Shown: positions 26,369 to 35,818, numbered from the stretch's first letter. The stretch: DNA of 64,000 bases from Gordonia polyisoprenivorans (GCF_017654315.1 NZ_CP072203.1:1054001-1118000), one strand, 5' to 3'. The notes: generated from the letters alone by a model not told the origin. Program-made: numbers and translations.

Positions 26369-27817
26369 TCACGGCGTGAGTGCGTCGTCGACGGTAGGAG
26401 TGGGTGTGACGGCCAGCTCGTCGACCAGGCGCTTCTGGCTCGTCGACGGGATGGCCAGTGCGGCGATGGACACCAGGGCCATTGTCGCGGACATCGTCCC
26501 GAACGCCCAGGTGAAGCCCGACTCGGCTGGGACACCATCGGTGCTCACATGCGCGGTGATGATCATCGACGACACAGCCGCACCGATCGATCCGCCCACG
26601 TTACGGATGTTGGCGTTCATGCCACTGGCGACGCCGGTCTGGTCCGGCGGCACCGCAGCGACGACGAGACCCGCCATGCACGAGATGACCATGCCTTGTC
26701 CTATACCCAGGATGCCGTTGGCGATGTAGAAGTGCGCCAACGTGCCGTGTGCGAACGTCAGCACGGCCATGGCACCCGACATCGTCAGGCATCCGACGAA
26801 CACGACCGTCCGGGCACCGACCTTGCGGGCGAGCCAGGGCGAGAACAAGCCCATCAGCACCATGGCCACGGCCGCGGGCAGGACGAGTAGGCCCGACGTC
26901 GTGACCGAGGCGCTGAAGCCGTACCCGTTCGAGCTGTCGACCTGGGCGAACTGTGGCAGGAAGGCGAACGCCGAGAACAGTGTCCATCCCAGCACCAGCG
27001 CTACGACGTTGCAGGTCCACACCGCGCGCTTGCTCATCATCGCCATGTCGATGAGAGGGGCCTTGCTGTGTAGCTCGACATACACCCACGCCCAGCACAG
27101 CAGCGCGGACAGCAGGATCAGTCCGATCACCAGTGGCGACGCCCAGCCCCAGCGCGATCCCTGGCTGAGCGGCACCAGGAAGGCGACGAGCCAGCTCGAC
27201 AGCAGCACCGCGGGCAGCACACTGATGGGCGCAGGTGTTCGTACGGGAGAGTCCGGGACGAGCAGATAGGCCGCGATCGCAGCCGCCGAGGTGACAACGA
27301 ACGGCACCCAGAACAGGCCTGTGTAGGCGAACACGTCGAGGATCGGGCCCGCGACGACGACGCCGACCCCGCCCCCGACAGCCACCACGGAAGCCGTGAA
27401 CCCCACGGCTCCGGCGATGTTCTGTTCGGGGAACTCGTCACGGATGATGCCGAAGCACAGTGGCACGGCACCGCCGCCCACACCCTGCAGGATTCGCGCG
27501 GCGATCAGCCAGCCGATGGTCGGGGCGAAGACCCCCGCGAGGCAGCCGAGCGCCAGTGCACACATCGACACGACGAGCATGCGTTCCTTGCCGACGCGAT
27601 CGCCCATCCGTCCGATGATCGGCGTGCAGACGGCCGCCGAGATCAGGTAGGCGGTCAACACCCAGGTGACCGTGTTGCGGTCGGTGCCGAGGTGCTCGCT
27701 GATCAGGCCCAGCACCGGCGAGGTCAACGACTGCAGCAAGGAGAAGCCGATCGCGGCAGCGATCAGCACCACGTAGGTCAGCCGATAGTGGGACCTCCGA
27801 CGAGATGCTCTTGGCAC
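26369..27817 (-). CDS. MFS transporter, DHA2-like with 14 predicted TM segments (482 aa)
   Basis: Polytopic membrane protein. The signature GRMGDRVGKERMLV lies in the loop between TM2 and TM3, followed by ARILQGVGGGAVP (motif C-like region), and many Ala/Val/Leu helices. The length and arrangement fit 14-TM drug:H+ antiporter (DHA2) proteins. In a catabolic cluster it may take up the substrate or export toxic intermediates; direction cannot be told. GTG 27817 is preceded by GGAAGG. It lies 61 bp downstream of the mycofactocin-type SDR gene on the same strand. Confidence 0.88.
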   Translation of the reverse strand: MPRASRRRSHYRLTYVVLIAAAIGFSLLQSLTSPVLGLISEHLGTDRNTVTWVLTAYLISAAVCTPIIGRMGDRVGKERMLVVSMCALALGCLAGVFAPTIGWLIAARILQGVGGGAVPLCFGIIRDEFPEQNIAGAVGFTASVVAVGGGVGVVVAGPILDVFAYTGLFWVPFVVTSAAAIAAYLLVPDSPVRTPAPISVLPAVLLSSWLVAFLVPLSQGSRWGWASPLVIGLILLSALLCWAWVYVELHSKAPLIDMAMMSKRAVWTCNVVALVLGWTLFSAFAFLPQFAQVDSSNGYGFSASVTTSGLLVLPAAVAMVLMGLFSPWLARKVGARTVVFVGCLTMSGAMAVLTFAHGTLAHFYIANGILGIGQGMVISCMAGLVVAAVPPDQTGVASGMNANIRNVGGSIGAAVSSMIITAHVSTDGVPAESGFTWAFGTMSATMALVSIAALAIPSTSQKRLVDELAVTPTPTVDDALTP

Positions 27818-27878
27818 GGCTGACCTTCCGGTGGCTGATGGTGCGGAACGGGAACGTCGCCACCCCGTGGACCGGTGA

Positions 27879-28727
27879 TCAGGGAGTGGCGGTGCCACCG
27901 TCGACGGGCAACATCGCACCGGAGATCAGCCGGCCGAGCGGGGAGACGAGGAAAGCAATCGCCTCCGAGACGTCCTCGGGCTCGACGTAGGGGTTGCGCA
28001 TCGGCGACATCGCCGCGGCTCGCTGCAGGAACAGGTCCTCGTCGGGAGCGTCGGTGCCGGGCACGTAGAGGCGGCGGATGCCGTCGTTGTCGAACATGGG
28101 GGTATTGCAGTTGCCGGGCGTGACGGCGTTGACGCGAATCTTGTAGCGGCCCAGTTCCTTGGCCAGAGTGCGAACCAAGCCGAGAACTGCATGCTTGGAG
28201 GCGACGTAGGGGGCAAGGTTCGGGATACCTGAGGCCGAGGCCGTCGAACCGGTCAGCACGATGGCTCCGCCCTCGCCCTGCTCGATCATCTGGGGAATCG
28301 CAGCCTTGACGGTGTGCCACACGCCGATGATGTTGACATCGATGACATTGCGGAAGTCCTCGTCGTCGAGCTCCCATGTCTTCTTGTAGTTGTTGATGAT
28401 GCCGGCGTTGCCGAGGACGATGTCCACTCTGCCGAAGGCGTCGAGTCCGCTCCTGAGGGCGGCGTCGACCTCCTCCTGCGAGCGGGCGTCTGCCTCGATG
28501 GCGACCATCTCCCCGCCGGCTTCCTTGACGAGTCGTTCGGTTTCCACGAGGTCTTCCGGCGTCGCCCCGTCGAACGGAACGGTGTCGATCTGACGGCACA
28601 GGTCGAAGCCGATGATCTTCGCGCCGGATTTGGCGAGCCGGACCGCATGTGATCGCCCTTGACCACGGGCCGCGCCCGAGATGAATGCGACGGATCGCTG
28701 AAGATCGGGCTGTGTCGGTGTGCTCAT
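27879..28727 (-). CDS. Mycofactocin-coupled short-chain dehydrogenase (282 aa)
   Basis: SDR with SGAARGQGRSHAVRLA and the insertion diagnostic of the mycofactocin-coupled family: FDLCRQIDTVPFDGATPEDL directly after strand 2. Active-site segments are TGSTASASG and YVASKHA. Enzymes of this family hold NAD(H) tightly and need mycofactocin as the external electron carrier. Its presence 4.5 kb from an mft locus is meaningful, but that locus is broken here, so function depends on mycofactocin made elsewhere. AAGGAACGAG precedes ATG 28727. It probably forms an operon with the MFS gene. Confidence 0.93.
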   Translation of the reverse strand: MSTPTQPDLQRSVAFISGAARGQGRSHAVRLAKSGAKIIGFDLCRQIDTVPFDGATPEDLVETERLVKEAGGEMVAIEADARSQEEVDAALRSGLDAFGRVDIVLGNAGIINNYKKTWELDDEDFRNVIDVNIIGVWHTVKAAIPQMIEQGEGGAIVLTGSTASASGIPNLAPYVASKHAVLGLVRTLAKELGRYKIRVNAVTPGNCNTPMFDNDGIRRLYVPGTDAPDEDLFLQRAAAMSPMRNPYVEPEDVSEAIAFLVSPLGRLISGAMLPVDGGTATP

Positions 28728-28754
28728 GTCTCGTTCCTTCGGTCGGAATGTTCA

Positions 28755-28780
28755 GTAATCTATGACAACTATAGTTAGAG
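28755..28780. promoter_or_regulatory. AT-rich cluster element, copy 6 (upstream of mycofactocin-coupled SDR)
   Basis: GTAATCTATGACAACTATAG plus TTAGAG; contains the perfect palindrome AACTATAGTT. On the minus strand CATAGAT lies in -10 position for the SDR gene. It shares AATCTAT and CTATAGTTA with the copies at 5285 and 25124. Confidence 0.62.
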
Positions 28781-28876
28781 AAAGCGGAAAGGTCGCGATG
28801 TTGGCCGTTTCGTAGTATCAGTCACTTCTGCTCGGGGGCGCGATGGAAATTCCTCTGGCCGGAACGGTCGGCGAGC

Positions 28877-29518
28877 TTGTGTGATGTCGTCAATCTCATC
28901 TCCTGCCTCGTTCGGCCGTCGACCGGCGAGGTGTGTCTCGATGACGAGACCCTGGTCGGGTTGCAGCCCTACGAGGTTGCCCGGCGGGGCGTCGTGCGGA
29001 CGTTGCAGAGCGCTCGCCTGATTCCGACCTTCGACCTGGTAACCAACGTGATGTTGGGTCGAGCGGCGTACTCGAGGGCGAACCTACTCGGGGAGTTCTT
29101 CCACTCTCCGCGCAGCCGCACCGACGATGACGAAGCGTATGCATTCGCCCTCGGCTTGCTCGAGCTGATGGGTGTGCACGAGCATGCCTTCACGCGGGCC
29201 GCCGATCTCCCGTACGGCGTGCTCAGGCGCGCCGAGATCGCCCGTGCCTTGGCCCTGGAGCCGGCATTTCTGCTGCTCGACGAGCCGGGGGCCGGACTGA
29301 GCGGCGGAGAGCGTGACGAGATCGCCGCCGCGATCCGTGCCGTCGCGGCACGGGGTGTCGGTGTCGTCCTGATCGACCACAACGTCCAGTTCGTCGCCTC
29401 GGTGTGCAGGCGGTTGATCGTGCTGTCCGGCGGGTGAATCCTCGCCGAGGGCGAGACCGAGGAAGTTCTTGCGCGCCGTGACGTCGTCACTGCCTACCTG
29501 GGAGGAGCTGCACTGTGA
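28877..29518 (+). pseudogene. Branched-chain-type ABC transporter ATPase (LivG-like), degraded
   Basis: The frame carries LivG features: LISCLVRPSTGEV, VARRGVVRTLQSARLIPTFD (Q-loop region), ALALEPAFLLLDEPGAGLS (Walker B, D-loop) and VVLIDHNVQFVASVC (H-loop region). The Walker A (GPNGAGKT) that should come just before VVNLIS is gone, and the N-terminus is missing. An in-frame TGA at 29435-29437 replaces an expected codon in SGG-x-ILAEGE; the frame then continues through ILAEGETEEVLA to 29518. Both defects would abolish ATP binding or truncate the protein. No permease or binding-protein genes are nearby. Confidence 0.82.
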
Positions 29519-30234
29519 GCACTCTGTCGATCGACGATGTGACGGCCGGTTACGGTCACGGCGACGTGCTGCACGGTGTATGTCTAGAGGTGCCGGAGGG
29601 ATCGGCGGTCGGAGTGCTCGGTGCCAATGGTGCAGGAAAGACCACGTTGATGAGGGTCCTGTCCGGTCAGCTCCGGCCTCGCAGTGGCACGGTCACCCTC
29701 GACGGCAAGAGCTTCACCGACTGACGCCGTCCACCGCGGTGCGTCGGGGGATCGTCCTGGTGGCCGAAGGTCACGAGATCGTGGGATTCTTGTCGGTCGC
29801 CGAGAACATCGAGTTGGGTGCCTACCGGTTCTGGCCGCGATCGTCGCGAGCCGTCATCCATGACAACCGCGACCGCATCTACGACCTGTTCCCCATATTG
29901 GCCGACAAGCGCAACCAGCTGGCGTCCTTGCTTTCGGGTGGGCAGCAGCAGATGGTCGCAATCGGCCGGGCGTTGATGTCGCAGCCGCGGCTGATCTTGC
30001 TCGACGAACCGTCGTTCGGTCTGGCCCCTGTCGTCGTCGAACAGATCTACGAGCGCCTGGCACTGCTGCGGCGCGAGACGCAGCTCTCCATGGTGATCGT
30101 CGAGCAGAACAGCGATCTCGCTCTGGAATTCTGTGACACCACCAGCGTCATGCGTCTGGGTGAATTCGTTGCGCGCTCTGCCGGGGGAGCGACTGACCGA
30201 AGACGAGCTCAAAGCAGCATATTTCGGTGCCTGA
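29515..30234 (+). pseudogene. Branched-chain-type ABC transporter ATPase (LivF-like), two frameshifts
   Basis: GTG 29515 overlaps the LivG-like stop. The first 70 residues include an intact Walker A (GANGAGKTTLMRVLSG) and then stop at 29722-29724. The protein resumes in another frame with RRGIVLVAEGHEIVGFLSV, LLSGGQQQMVAIGRALMSQP (signature), LILLDEPSFGLAP (Walker B) and VIVEQNSDLAL. A second shift near 30175 is needed to reach the normal end (LTEDELKAAYFGA, TGA at 30232-30234). The two shifts compensate overall, but the product between them is lost in a single reading. Confidence 0.85.
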
Positions 30235-30272
30235 CGGTTCGGCAGGGGCGCGAGACTGCCCCTGCCGAACCG

Positions 30273-30832
30273 TCAGGTGTCCGAACCGAGCATTCTGGTG
30301 GCGAGCTCGCCGTCCCGACGCCAGATTGCGCACGAGTCGATAACCCGCGGTTCTTTCTCGACGACGCGAAGCATCCACCGTTCGTGGGGGAGCGCCTGGG
30401 CCTCGATGTCGTTCTCAACCACGCGCGCCGCGAACGACAGCGAGACGACGGTCCCGATGTGTTGAGCCATCGTGTGCAGGTGGTTGCATCCGCGATTGCC
30501 ACCGAAGCGCTCGCGGAGCTCGCGAAAATATCCCGGGCCAATCGTCAGGCCGATCAGTTGGTCCATGGCTCGCAGGGTGCTGGGGCACGTGCGATGGGGA
30601 TGTCCCACCATGTCGGCCTCGACCGTATCGATCCTCATGCTGGCTTCGTCGACGTCGACCGTCAGCTTCATGTCGTGGACGGTTGCGAAACCGCCCGGCC
30701 CGAAGGAGTCGTCCTGCAGGGTCGCCACCGCTCGGATCGTCTGCGGGTCCTGCCGGTAGAGCCGGGTCCGGACGTCTCGGTCGTAGAGGGTATCGGGGGT
30801 TCTCGGTATTGCCGGGCTGGCTCGTCCGGCAT
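30273..30832 (-). pseudogene. DUF2889 family protein with probable N-terminal frameshift
   Basis: The body matches DUF2889: FGPGGFATVHDMKLTVDV, HPHRTCPSTLRAMDQLIG and RFGGNRGCNHLHTMAQHIG. Members often sit in steroid and aromatic-acid catabolic clusters; biochemical role unknown. The main frame has no plausible start near its N-terminus. ATG 30832 in another frame gives MPDEPARQYRE, and switching frame in the G5 run at 30795-30799 continues as RTPDTLYDRDVRTRLYR, a sensible family N-terminus. A one-base indel in this homopolymer is therefore likely, either real or a sequencing error. Confidence 0.68.
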
Positions 30833-30874
30833 CTGGTGATTGGTCGATGATGTATTCCTTTCGGAGGGAAACAT

Positions 30875-30896
30875 GGCTATTGTGATCATAGATAAG
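30875..30896. promoter_or_regulatory. AT-rich cluster element, copy 7 (upstream of acyl-CoA synthetase)
   Basis: GGCTATTGTGATCATAGATA then AG; on the minus strand TTATCTATGATCACAATAG, resembling ATCTATGA-ACTATAG of the other copies. It lies between the DUF2889 gene and the synthetase, 47-68 bp before GTG 30943. Confidence 0.5.
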
Positions 30897-30942
30897 GTCT
30901 GGTCGACATTCCAGAGCTGTGCAATACAAGGAGGAATTACTC

Positions 30943-32553
30943 GTGGCGCTGCGTCCGCTGACTCTCGACATGATCGAGGCCAACTATGCGAAGGGCATCT
31001 GGCAGGACCGTCCGCTCCACTCGGTCATCGACGACTACGCCTGCCGCCGACCCGACGCGCCTGCCGTCGCCGACCAGCACGAGCGGTTGACATACGCCGA
31101 ACTCGTCCGCCGCAGCCATTCGGTGGCGACGTGGCTACTTAAGCAGGGATTGGAGCCGGGTGCGTGCGTCGCCCTCCAAACGCCCAACAGTGTTTCGCTG
31201 GCCATCACCCACCTTGCCTGCGATCGCGCCGACCTCATGTTCCTCCCGCTGTCTAACGCGTGGCGGGGTGCCGAGGTAATTCATCTTCTGAAGACGTCCC
31301 AGGCTCGGATCGTGATGGTGCCGCCTACGACTCCCGAGTTCGACTACCTGCAGTTGATCGAGAAGATTCGGCCCCAGCTACCACATCTGCAATCAGTAGG
31401 GACCAGCCGCGGCGATCGCAGTGGCAGCGACTTCGCCTTCGAGGAAATCTCGGTTGCCGATACCCCGCAGGTCTCGATCGAGCGAGATCCGAATGTCCCC
31501 CGCTTCGTCATGGTCACCTCGGGCACCACGGCGCTGCCCAAGATGTCGCAGTGGACCGACAACAACCTGTGGAACTTCATGCAGCGGTTCATCCGTAGCT
31601 GCAACGTGACAGCGGACGACGTTGCAGTCGGACTGGCACCCGCCAACACTGGAGCCACCGGGTATGTCTTCGCCGTCCTGGGGCCCCTTCTCGCAGGGGC
31701 AAGCTCGGTCCTGCTCGAGCACTGGGATGTCGAGGAGGCGCTCGACCTCCTCGAATCGGAGAGGGCCACACTGGCCACCGCCATTCCAACGCAGGTCGTC
31801 AAGCTCCTGCAGGATTCTCGCCTCGACTCGCGAGACTTCACGCCCCTGCGCGCATTCACGAACGCGGGTGCCGCGATGCCTCCGGAGGCGGCCGAGATGA
31901 TGGAGAAGGTGTTCGGCTGCGTCGGGCACGTCTGCTACGGCACGTCCGACGGCGGTGTCCCCACAATGACCGCCATCACCGACCCGCCGGAAAAGCGTCA
32001 CTTCACCGTCGGTAAGCCGGATGTCGACAGCGATGTGCGGTTGGTCGATGCGCTCGGCGAGGACGTGCTTCCCGGGCAGTCCGGCGAGATCCTCTGGCGC
32101 GGGCCGACGAAGAGCTTCGGTTACTTCAACGAGCCACACCACACCGAGGCCGCTTTCGGTGATGACGGGTGGTACTCGTCCGGTGATCTGGGGCGTATCG
32201 ACGCGGAGGGCTACCTGAGCATCGTCGGACGCGCCAAGGACCTGATCATCCGTGGTGGCCAGAACATCAGCCCCCAGGAACTAGAGCTTCACCTCTACCG
32301 GCACCCCGCTATCGCGGAGGTCTCCGTCATCGGGATCCCCGACGCGGTGTACGGCGAGCGAACGTGTGCGTGCGTAGTGCTCAAGGCCGGTAAGCACCTG
32401 ACGTTGTCGGAATTGACGGACTTTCTCGAGGATCAGGAGGTTGCAAAGTTCAAATTTCCCGAGCGTCTCGAAATTTTCGACGACCTACCCAAGAGCGCGG
32501 GGGGCAAGATCACCAAGGTCGAGCTTCGCGCGGCGGTTGCAGCGCGAAGCTGA
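30943..32553 (+). CDS. AMP-forming acyl-CoA synthetase (536 aa)
   Basis: ANL-superfamily ligase, complete: [15 protein letters not shown] (P-loop variant, ALPKM in place of GxPKG), [42 protein letters not shown] and the C-terminal Lys in [16 protein letters not shown] 30943 is preceded by AAGGAGGA; the earlier GTG at 30919 lies upstream of that site. It is the only intact gene between 28.8 and 36.9 kb. Its 3' end overlaps the damaged C-terminal end of mftR (convergent), marking a rearrangement junction. Confidence 0.92.
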   Translation: MALRPLTLDMIEANYAKGIWQDRPLHSVIDDYACRRPDAPAVADQHERLTYAELVRRSHSVATWLLKQGLEPGACVALQTPNSVSLAITHLACDRADLMFLPLSNAWRGAEVIHLLKTSQARIVMVPPTTPEFDYLQLIEKIRPQLPHLQSVGTSRGDRSGSDFAFEEISVADTPQVSIERDPNVPRFVMVTSGTTALPKMSQWTDNNLWNFMQRFIRSCNVTADDVAVGLAPANTGATGYVFAVLGPLLAGASSVLLEHWDVEEALDLLESERATLATAIPTQVVKLLQDSRLDSRDFTPLRAFTNAGAAMPPEAAEMMEKVFGCVGHVCYGTSDGGVPTMTAITDPPEKRHFTVGKPDVDSDVRLVDALGEDVLPGQSGEILWRGPTKSFGYFNEPHHTEAAFGDDGWYSSGDLGRIDAEGYLSIVGRAKDLIIRGGQNISPQELELHLYRHPAIAEVSVIGIPDAVYGERTCACVVLKAGKHLTLSELTDFLEDQEVAKFKFPERLEIFDDLPKSAGGKITKVELRAAVAARS

Positions 32554-33081
32554 GACTGTTCGGCGCTCCCACGCAACGGCGTAGGGACGGCGCTTCGGTC
32601 CGACCCGACCTGCGCGTAGCCGTTCGACCGGTCGCGACGCCGCATGATCTTCAGTGCGGAGTCCGGTGTAGAGCGGGTGGGTGCCCTCGTACATGACCAT
32701 CGAATAGCTTTGCAGTGCAGGATTGCTCAGTATCAACGCCATACGTTGCCGGTGCACCGCGGCTTCTTCGGGGAAAGTGTTGAACTGCAACAACGCGGAA
32801 CGTAGTCCATCGGCGAGCTCTATGTCCGCGGGTAGGCCGTTCAGATGTGCCCTCAGCGCTGCGAGTTGAGTGTCGAAATCTCCCCAAGGAACCGCATTCT
32901 TGGAGGGGAAGTAACGGAAGAACGTGCGTCGAGCGATGCCTGCCGCGTCGGCTATGTCGTCGACGCTGGTCTCCTCGAATCCCTTCGAGGAGAGCAGTTC
33001 TATGCCCACATCGCTCAACTCACTCCTCGTGGTCGACGGACGTCGACCCACCCGGGGTGCAGACTTTCTGCTTTTCGCCAT
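32485..33081 (-). CDS. mftR: TetR-family mycofactocin regulator MftR, degraded C-terminus
   Basis: The N-terminal 125 residues match MftR closely: [20 protein letters not shown] helix-turn-helix, then [20 protein letters not shown] and [19 protein letters not shown]. MftR senses acyl-CoAs and represses mft genes. After SYSMVMYEG the sequence no longer resembles the family and becomes Arg-rich, and the frame runs 69 bp into the convergent synthetase gene. I infer that most of the ligand-domain C-terminus has been deleted and replaced by junction sequence. ATG 33081 is chosen over upstream starts because MAKSRKS is the normal beginning. Confidence 0.72.
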   Translation of the reverse strand: MAKSRKSAPRVGRRPSTTRSELSDVGIELLSSKGFEETSVDDIADAAGIARRTFFRYFPSKNAVPWGDFDTQLAALRAHLNGLPADIELADGLRSALLQFNTFPEEAAVHRQRMALILSNPALQSYSMVMYEGTHPLYTGLRTEDHAASRPVERLRAGRVGPKRRPYAVAWERRTVSASRCNRRAKLDLGDLAPRALG

Positions 33082-33187
33082 CTTTCTTCTCCGAACTCTG
33101 TCTTTATGCACCGGGTGTCATTGCTGTAGTGATTCAAGCCGCTGTTCGTTCCGAGTGTGGCCTACCCACTACCACTGGAGGTTTCAG

Positions 33188-33307
33188 ATGTCGAAGAGCA
33201 ACGAGAATGCCGTGGTCGGTACCGCTGTCGTCGAGTCCGATCTGGTCGAAGAGTCGTTGGTGGAGGAAGTATCCATCGACGGCATGTGCGGCGTGTACCG
33301 ATCATGA
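33188..33307 (+). CDS. mftA: Mycofactocin precursor peptide MftA with a two-residue C-terminal extension (39 aa)
   Basis: The peptide ends in EESLVEEVSIDGMCGVY-RS. The core IDGMCGVY identifies MftA. In characterised MftA peptides the Val-Tyr pair is the C-terminus, because MftC decarboxylates the terminal Tyr. Here the codon after Tyr is CGA instead of a stop, adding Arg-Ser before TGA at 33305-33307; a TGA-to-CGA change would explain it exactly. Such a peptide should be a poor MftC substrate. ATG 33188 follows TGGAGG. The stop overlaps the mftB start (ATGA). Confidence 0.92.
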   Translation: MSKSNENAVVGTAVVESDLVEESLVEEVSIDGMCGVYRS

Positions 33308-33590
33308 CTACCGCAGTGCAGGATTCCTTCGATCTGGATCTGCCGTGGGCATTGCATCCGCATGTGGCGCTGCGTCCCGAGTCGTTCGGGGCGCTGCTGT
33401 ACCACTTCGGGACTCGCAAGCTCTCGTTTCCTGAAGAACCGCACGATTGTGGCGATCATCACCTCACCTTCCTGATCATCCGAACATGCGCGCCGCGATC
33501 GCGGCCGCAGGTATTTCGGAATCGGGGATGGCCCCGTACACCAAAGCGTTTGCAACGCTGGCCGATTCGCGGATGATCACCGAGCTTTGA
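33304..33590 (+). pseudogene. mftB: mftB (RiPP recognition protein), two frameshifts
   Basis: MftB is the small PqqD-like protein that presents MftA to MftC. The start is normal (FDLDLPWALHPHVALRPESF, then GALLYHFGTRKLSF). At about 33430 the family sequence moves to the +1 frame (LKNRTIVAIITS), and at 33467-33473 it moves again (DHPNMRAAIAAAGISESG, ending SRMITEL, TGA 33588-33590). With two single-base insertions removed, the product would be about 94 residues, the normal family length. The unshifted frame yields an unrelated Arg-rich tail. Confidence 0.88.
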
Positions 33591-33688
33591 CTTTCCCGGT
33601 CACGTCGAGCCCCACGAGGGTTCGACCGCGCCCTGTCCGTCGCAGCCTCGCCGGACACCACTCCTGAAATCTCAGACGAGGATCTCCC

Positions 33689-34869
33689 ATGACTTCTACT
33701 CTCGAAAGGCCCGCTCCGGTAGGCAAATTGGTCGACCAGTTCGAACTCGGACTCGACGCGCCCATCTGCTTGACGTGGGAGCTGACCTACGCCTGCAATC
33801 TGTCGTGTGTGCACTGTCTGAGCTCGTCGGGTCGCCGTGATGCGCGCGAACTGAGCACCGAGCAGTGCAAGTCGATCATCGACGAGCTGCAGAAGATGCA
33901 GGTGTTCTACGTCAATATCGGTGGTGGGGAGCCGACGGTGCGCTCGGACTTCTGGGAGCTCGTCGATTATGCGACCGCGCATCAGGTAGGTGTGAAGTTC
34001 TCCACCAACGGGGTCAAGATTGACAAGAAGGTGGCCGCGCGGTTGGCCGCGTCGGATTACGTCGATATCCAGATCTCCATCGACGGCGCAACCGCCGAGG
34101 TCAACGATGCGGTCCGCGGACCCGGTTCGTTCGACATGGCGTGCCGGGCGTTGGAGAACTTGAAGGAGGCCGGCTTTCGGGACGCGAGGATCTCGGTCGT
34201 CGTCACCCGACACAACGTGAGTCAGCTCGACGACTTCAAAGCGTCAGCAGCGCGAGCTGTACAACTCAACTGGCTCGTCGCCAACGGTGAGGGTGTGTTG
34301 ACCGGGGATTCGTTCTTCCATCTCTCGGCGTTCGGTGACGCTCTGCCCGGGCTCAACCTCTGTGGTGCCGGGCGGGTGGTGTGTCTGATCGATCCGATCG
34401 GCGACGTGTACGCGTGCCCGTTCGCCATTCACGAGAACTTCCTCGCCGGCAACATCGTCCGCGACGCGCGTCCTGCGACAGCGACATCACCCGGAATGGG
34501 CGGGTTCCAGTCGGTGTGGCAGACATCGGAGTTGTTCCAGGATCTGCGCTCGCCGCAGACTTCGGGCGCGCGCACCAAGTGCGCCCACTTCGACGCGTGC
34601 CGTGGCGGATGTATGGCGCGAAATTCTTCACGGGCCTGCCGATGGACGGGCCGGATCCCGAATGTGTCATCGGGAACGGTGAATTGGCGTTGGTGGCGGC
34701 GGGGGAGATCCCCAAGTCCAGTGTCGACCATTCCCGTACCGGTCAGCGCAAGACCCCACGAAAGTCGGTGCCGCTCACGTTGATGATGCGTCCGCCGGCG
34801 AAGATCTGTGACGAGAATCCGCTCGCAGGAATGGAAGCAGAAACAGTCATGAAACAGAAGGCACAGTAA
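33689..34869 (+). pseudogene. mftC: mftC (radical SAM mycofactocin maturase), deletion plus frameshift
   Basis: Radical SAM motif intact (TYACNLSCVHCLSSSG), as is VNIGGGEPTVRSDF. Three defects follow. First, after SQLDDFKA about 30 residues of the family are missing; the frame passes through a remnant that in another frame reads QQRELYN, then regains WLVANGE thanks to a short duplication near 34263-34272. Second, codon 34571-34573 is CGC (Arg) where a SPASM-domain Fe-S Cys is expected in GA-x-TKC. Third, a one-base deletion near 34619 shifts the frame; the true C-terminus continues as KFFTGLPMDGPDPECV and ends at 34869. An active enzyme is not plausible. Confidence 0.88.
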
Positions 34870-34871
34870 CG

Positions 34872-35818
34872 GCCAAGAGTGCGTGGTTCGAGACCGTTGC
34901 CGAAGCGCAACGGCGTGCGAAGAAGCGTCTACCGAGTCCGTGTACGCCGCTCTGGTGGCAGGCTCGGAGCGCGGACTGACGATCGACGACAACATGGCGG
35001 CGTTCGGTGAACTCGACTTCGCCCCGCACGTGGCCGGGCTGTCGGACAAGCGTGATCTGTCGACGACGGTGATGGGGCAGACGCTGTCGTTCCCGGTGAT
35101 GATCTCTCCGACGGGCGTGCAGGCGGTGCACCCGGACGGTGAGGTCGCCGTCGCGAGAGCTACTGCAGCGCGGGGTATTCCGATCGGGATCTCCTCGTTC
35201 GCCAGCAAGTCCGTCGAGGAGGTCGCGGCGGCGAATCCGCAGACCTTCTTTCAGATGTACTGGGTCGGATCGCGTGAGATCTTGTTGCAGCGGATGGAGC
35301 GCGCACGCGCAGCCGGGGCGGTCGGGCTGATCATGACCCTGGACTGGTCGTTCTCCAACGGCCGAGATTGGGGTGGCCCGTCGATCCCGGAGAAGATGGA
35401 CCTCAGGGCGATGGTCCAGTTCGCGCCGGAAGGCGTCGTACGCCCGAAGTGGTTGTGGGAGTTCGCCAAGACCGGAAAGATTCCCGATCTGACGACCCCG
35501 AACCTGACGCCGCCCACGGGCGGTCCGGCCCCGGCATTCTTCGGGGCGTACGGCGAATGGATGGGCACCCCGTTGCCGACGTGGGAGGACGTGGCATGGC
35601 TGCGTGAGCAGTGGGATGGGCCGTTCATGCTCAAGGGCGTGATGCGCGTCGACGATGCGGTGGGTGATCAGGTCGAGATCACCCTCGACGGCGGGATTCG
35701 GCGCGGCAGCGACGTGGTGAAGGCGCTGGCGTTGGGTGCGCGAGCGGTGCTGATCGGGCGGGCATATCTGTGGGGCCTGTCGGCGAACGGTCAGGCGGGC
35801 GTGGAGAACGTACTCGAC
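34872..35818 (+). pseudogene. mftD: mftD (FMN-dependent mycofactocin oxidase), frameshift, internal deletion and IS truncation
   Basis: Family sequence begins AKSAWFETVAEAQRRAKKRL without a start codon in that frame, then a missing base near 34934 moves it to the frame of SVYAALVAGSERGLT. The body is good (VMGQTLSFPVMISPTGVQAV, LDWSFSNGRDWGGP, EWMGTPLPTWEDVAWL). At about 35657 MRVDDA joins directly to VGDQVEITLDGGIRRG: roughly 38 residues are lost in frame, including the SNHGG loop with the catalytic His. The gene ends at GVENVLD, where the insertion element begins and supplies the stop. MftD would normally oxidise AHDP to form the redox-active core. Confidence 0.87.
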
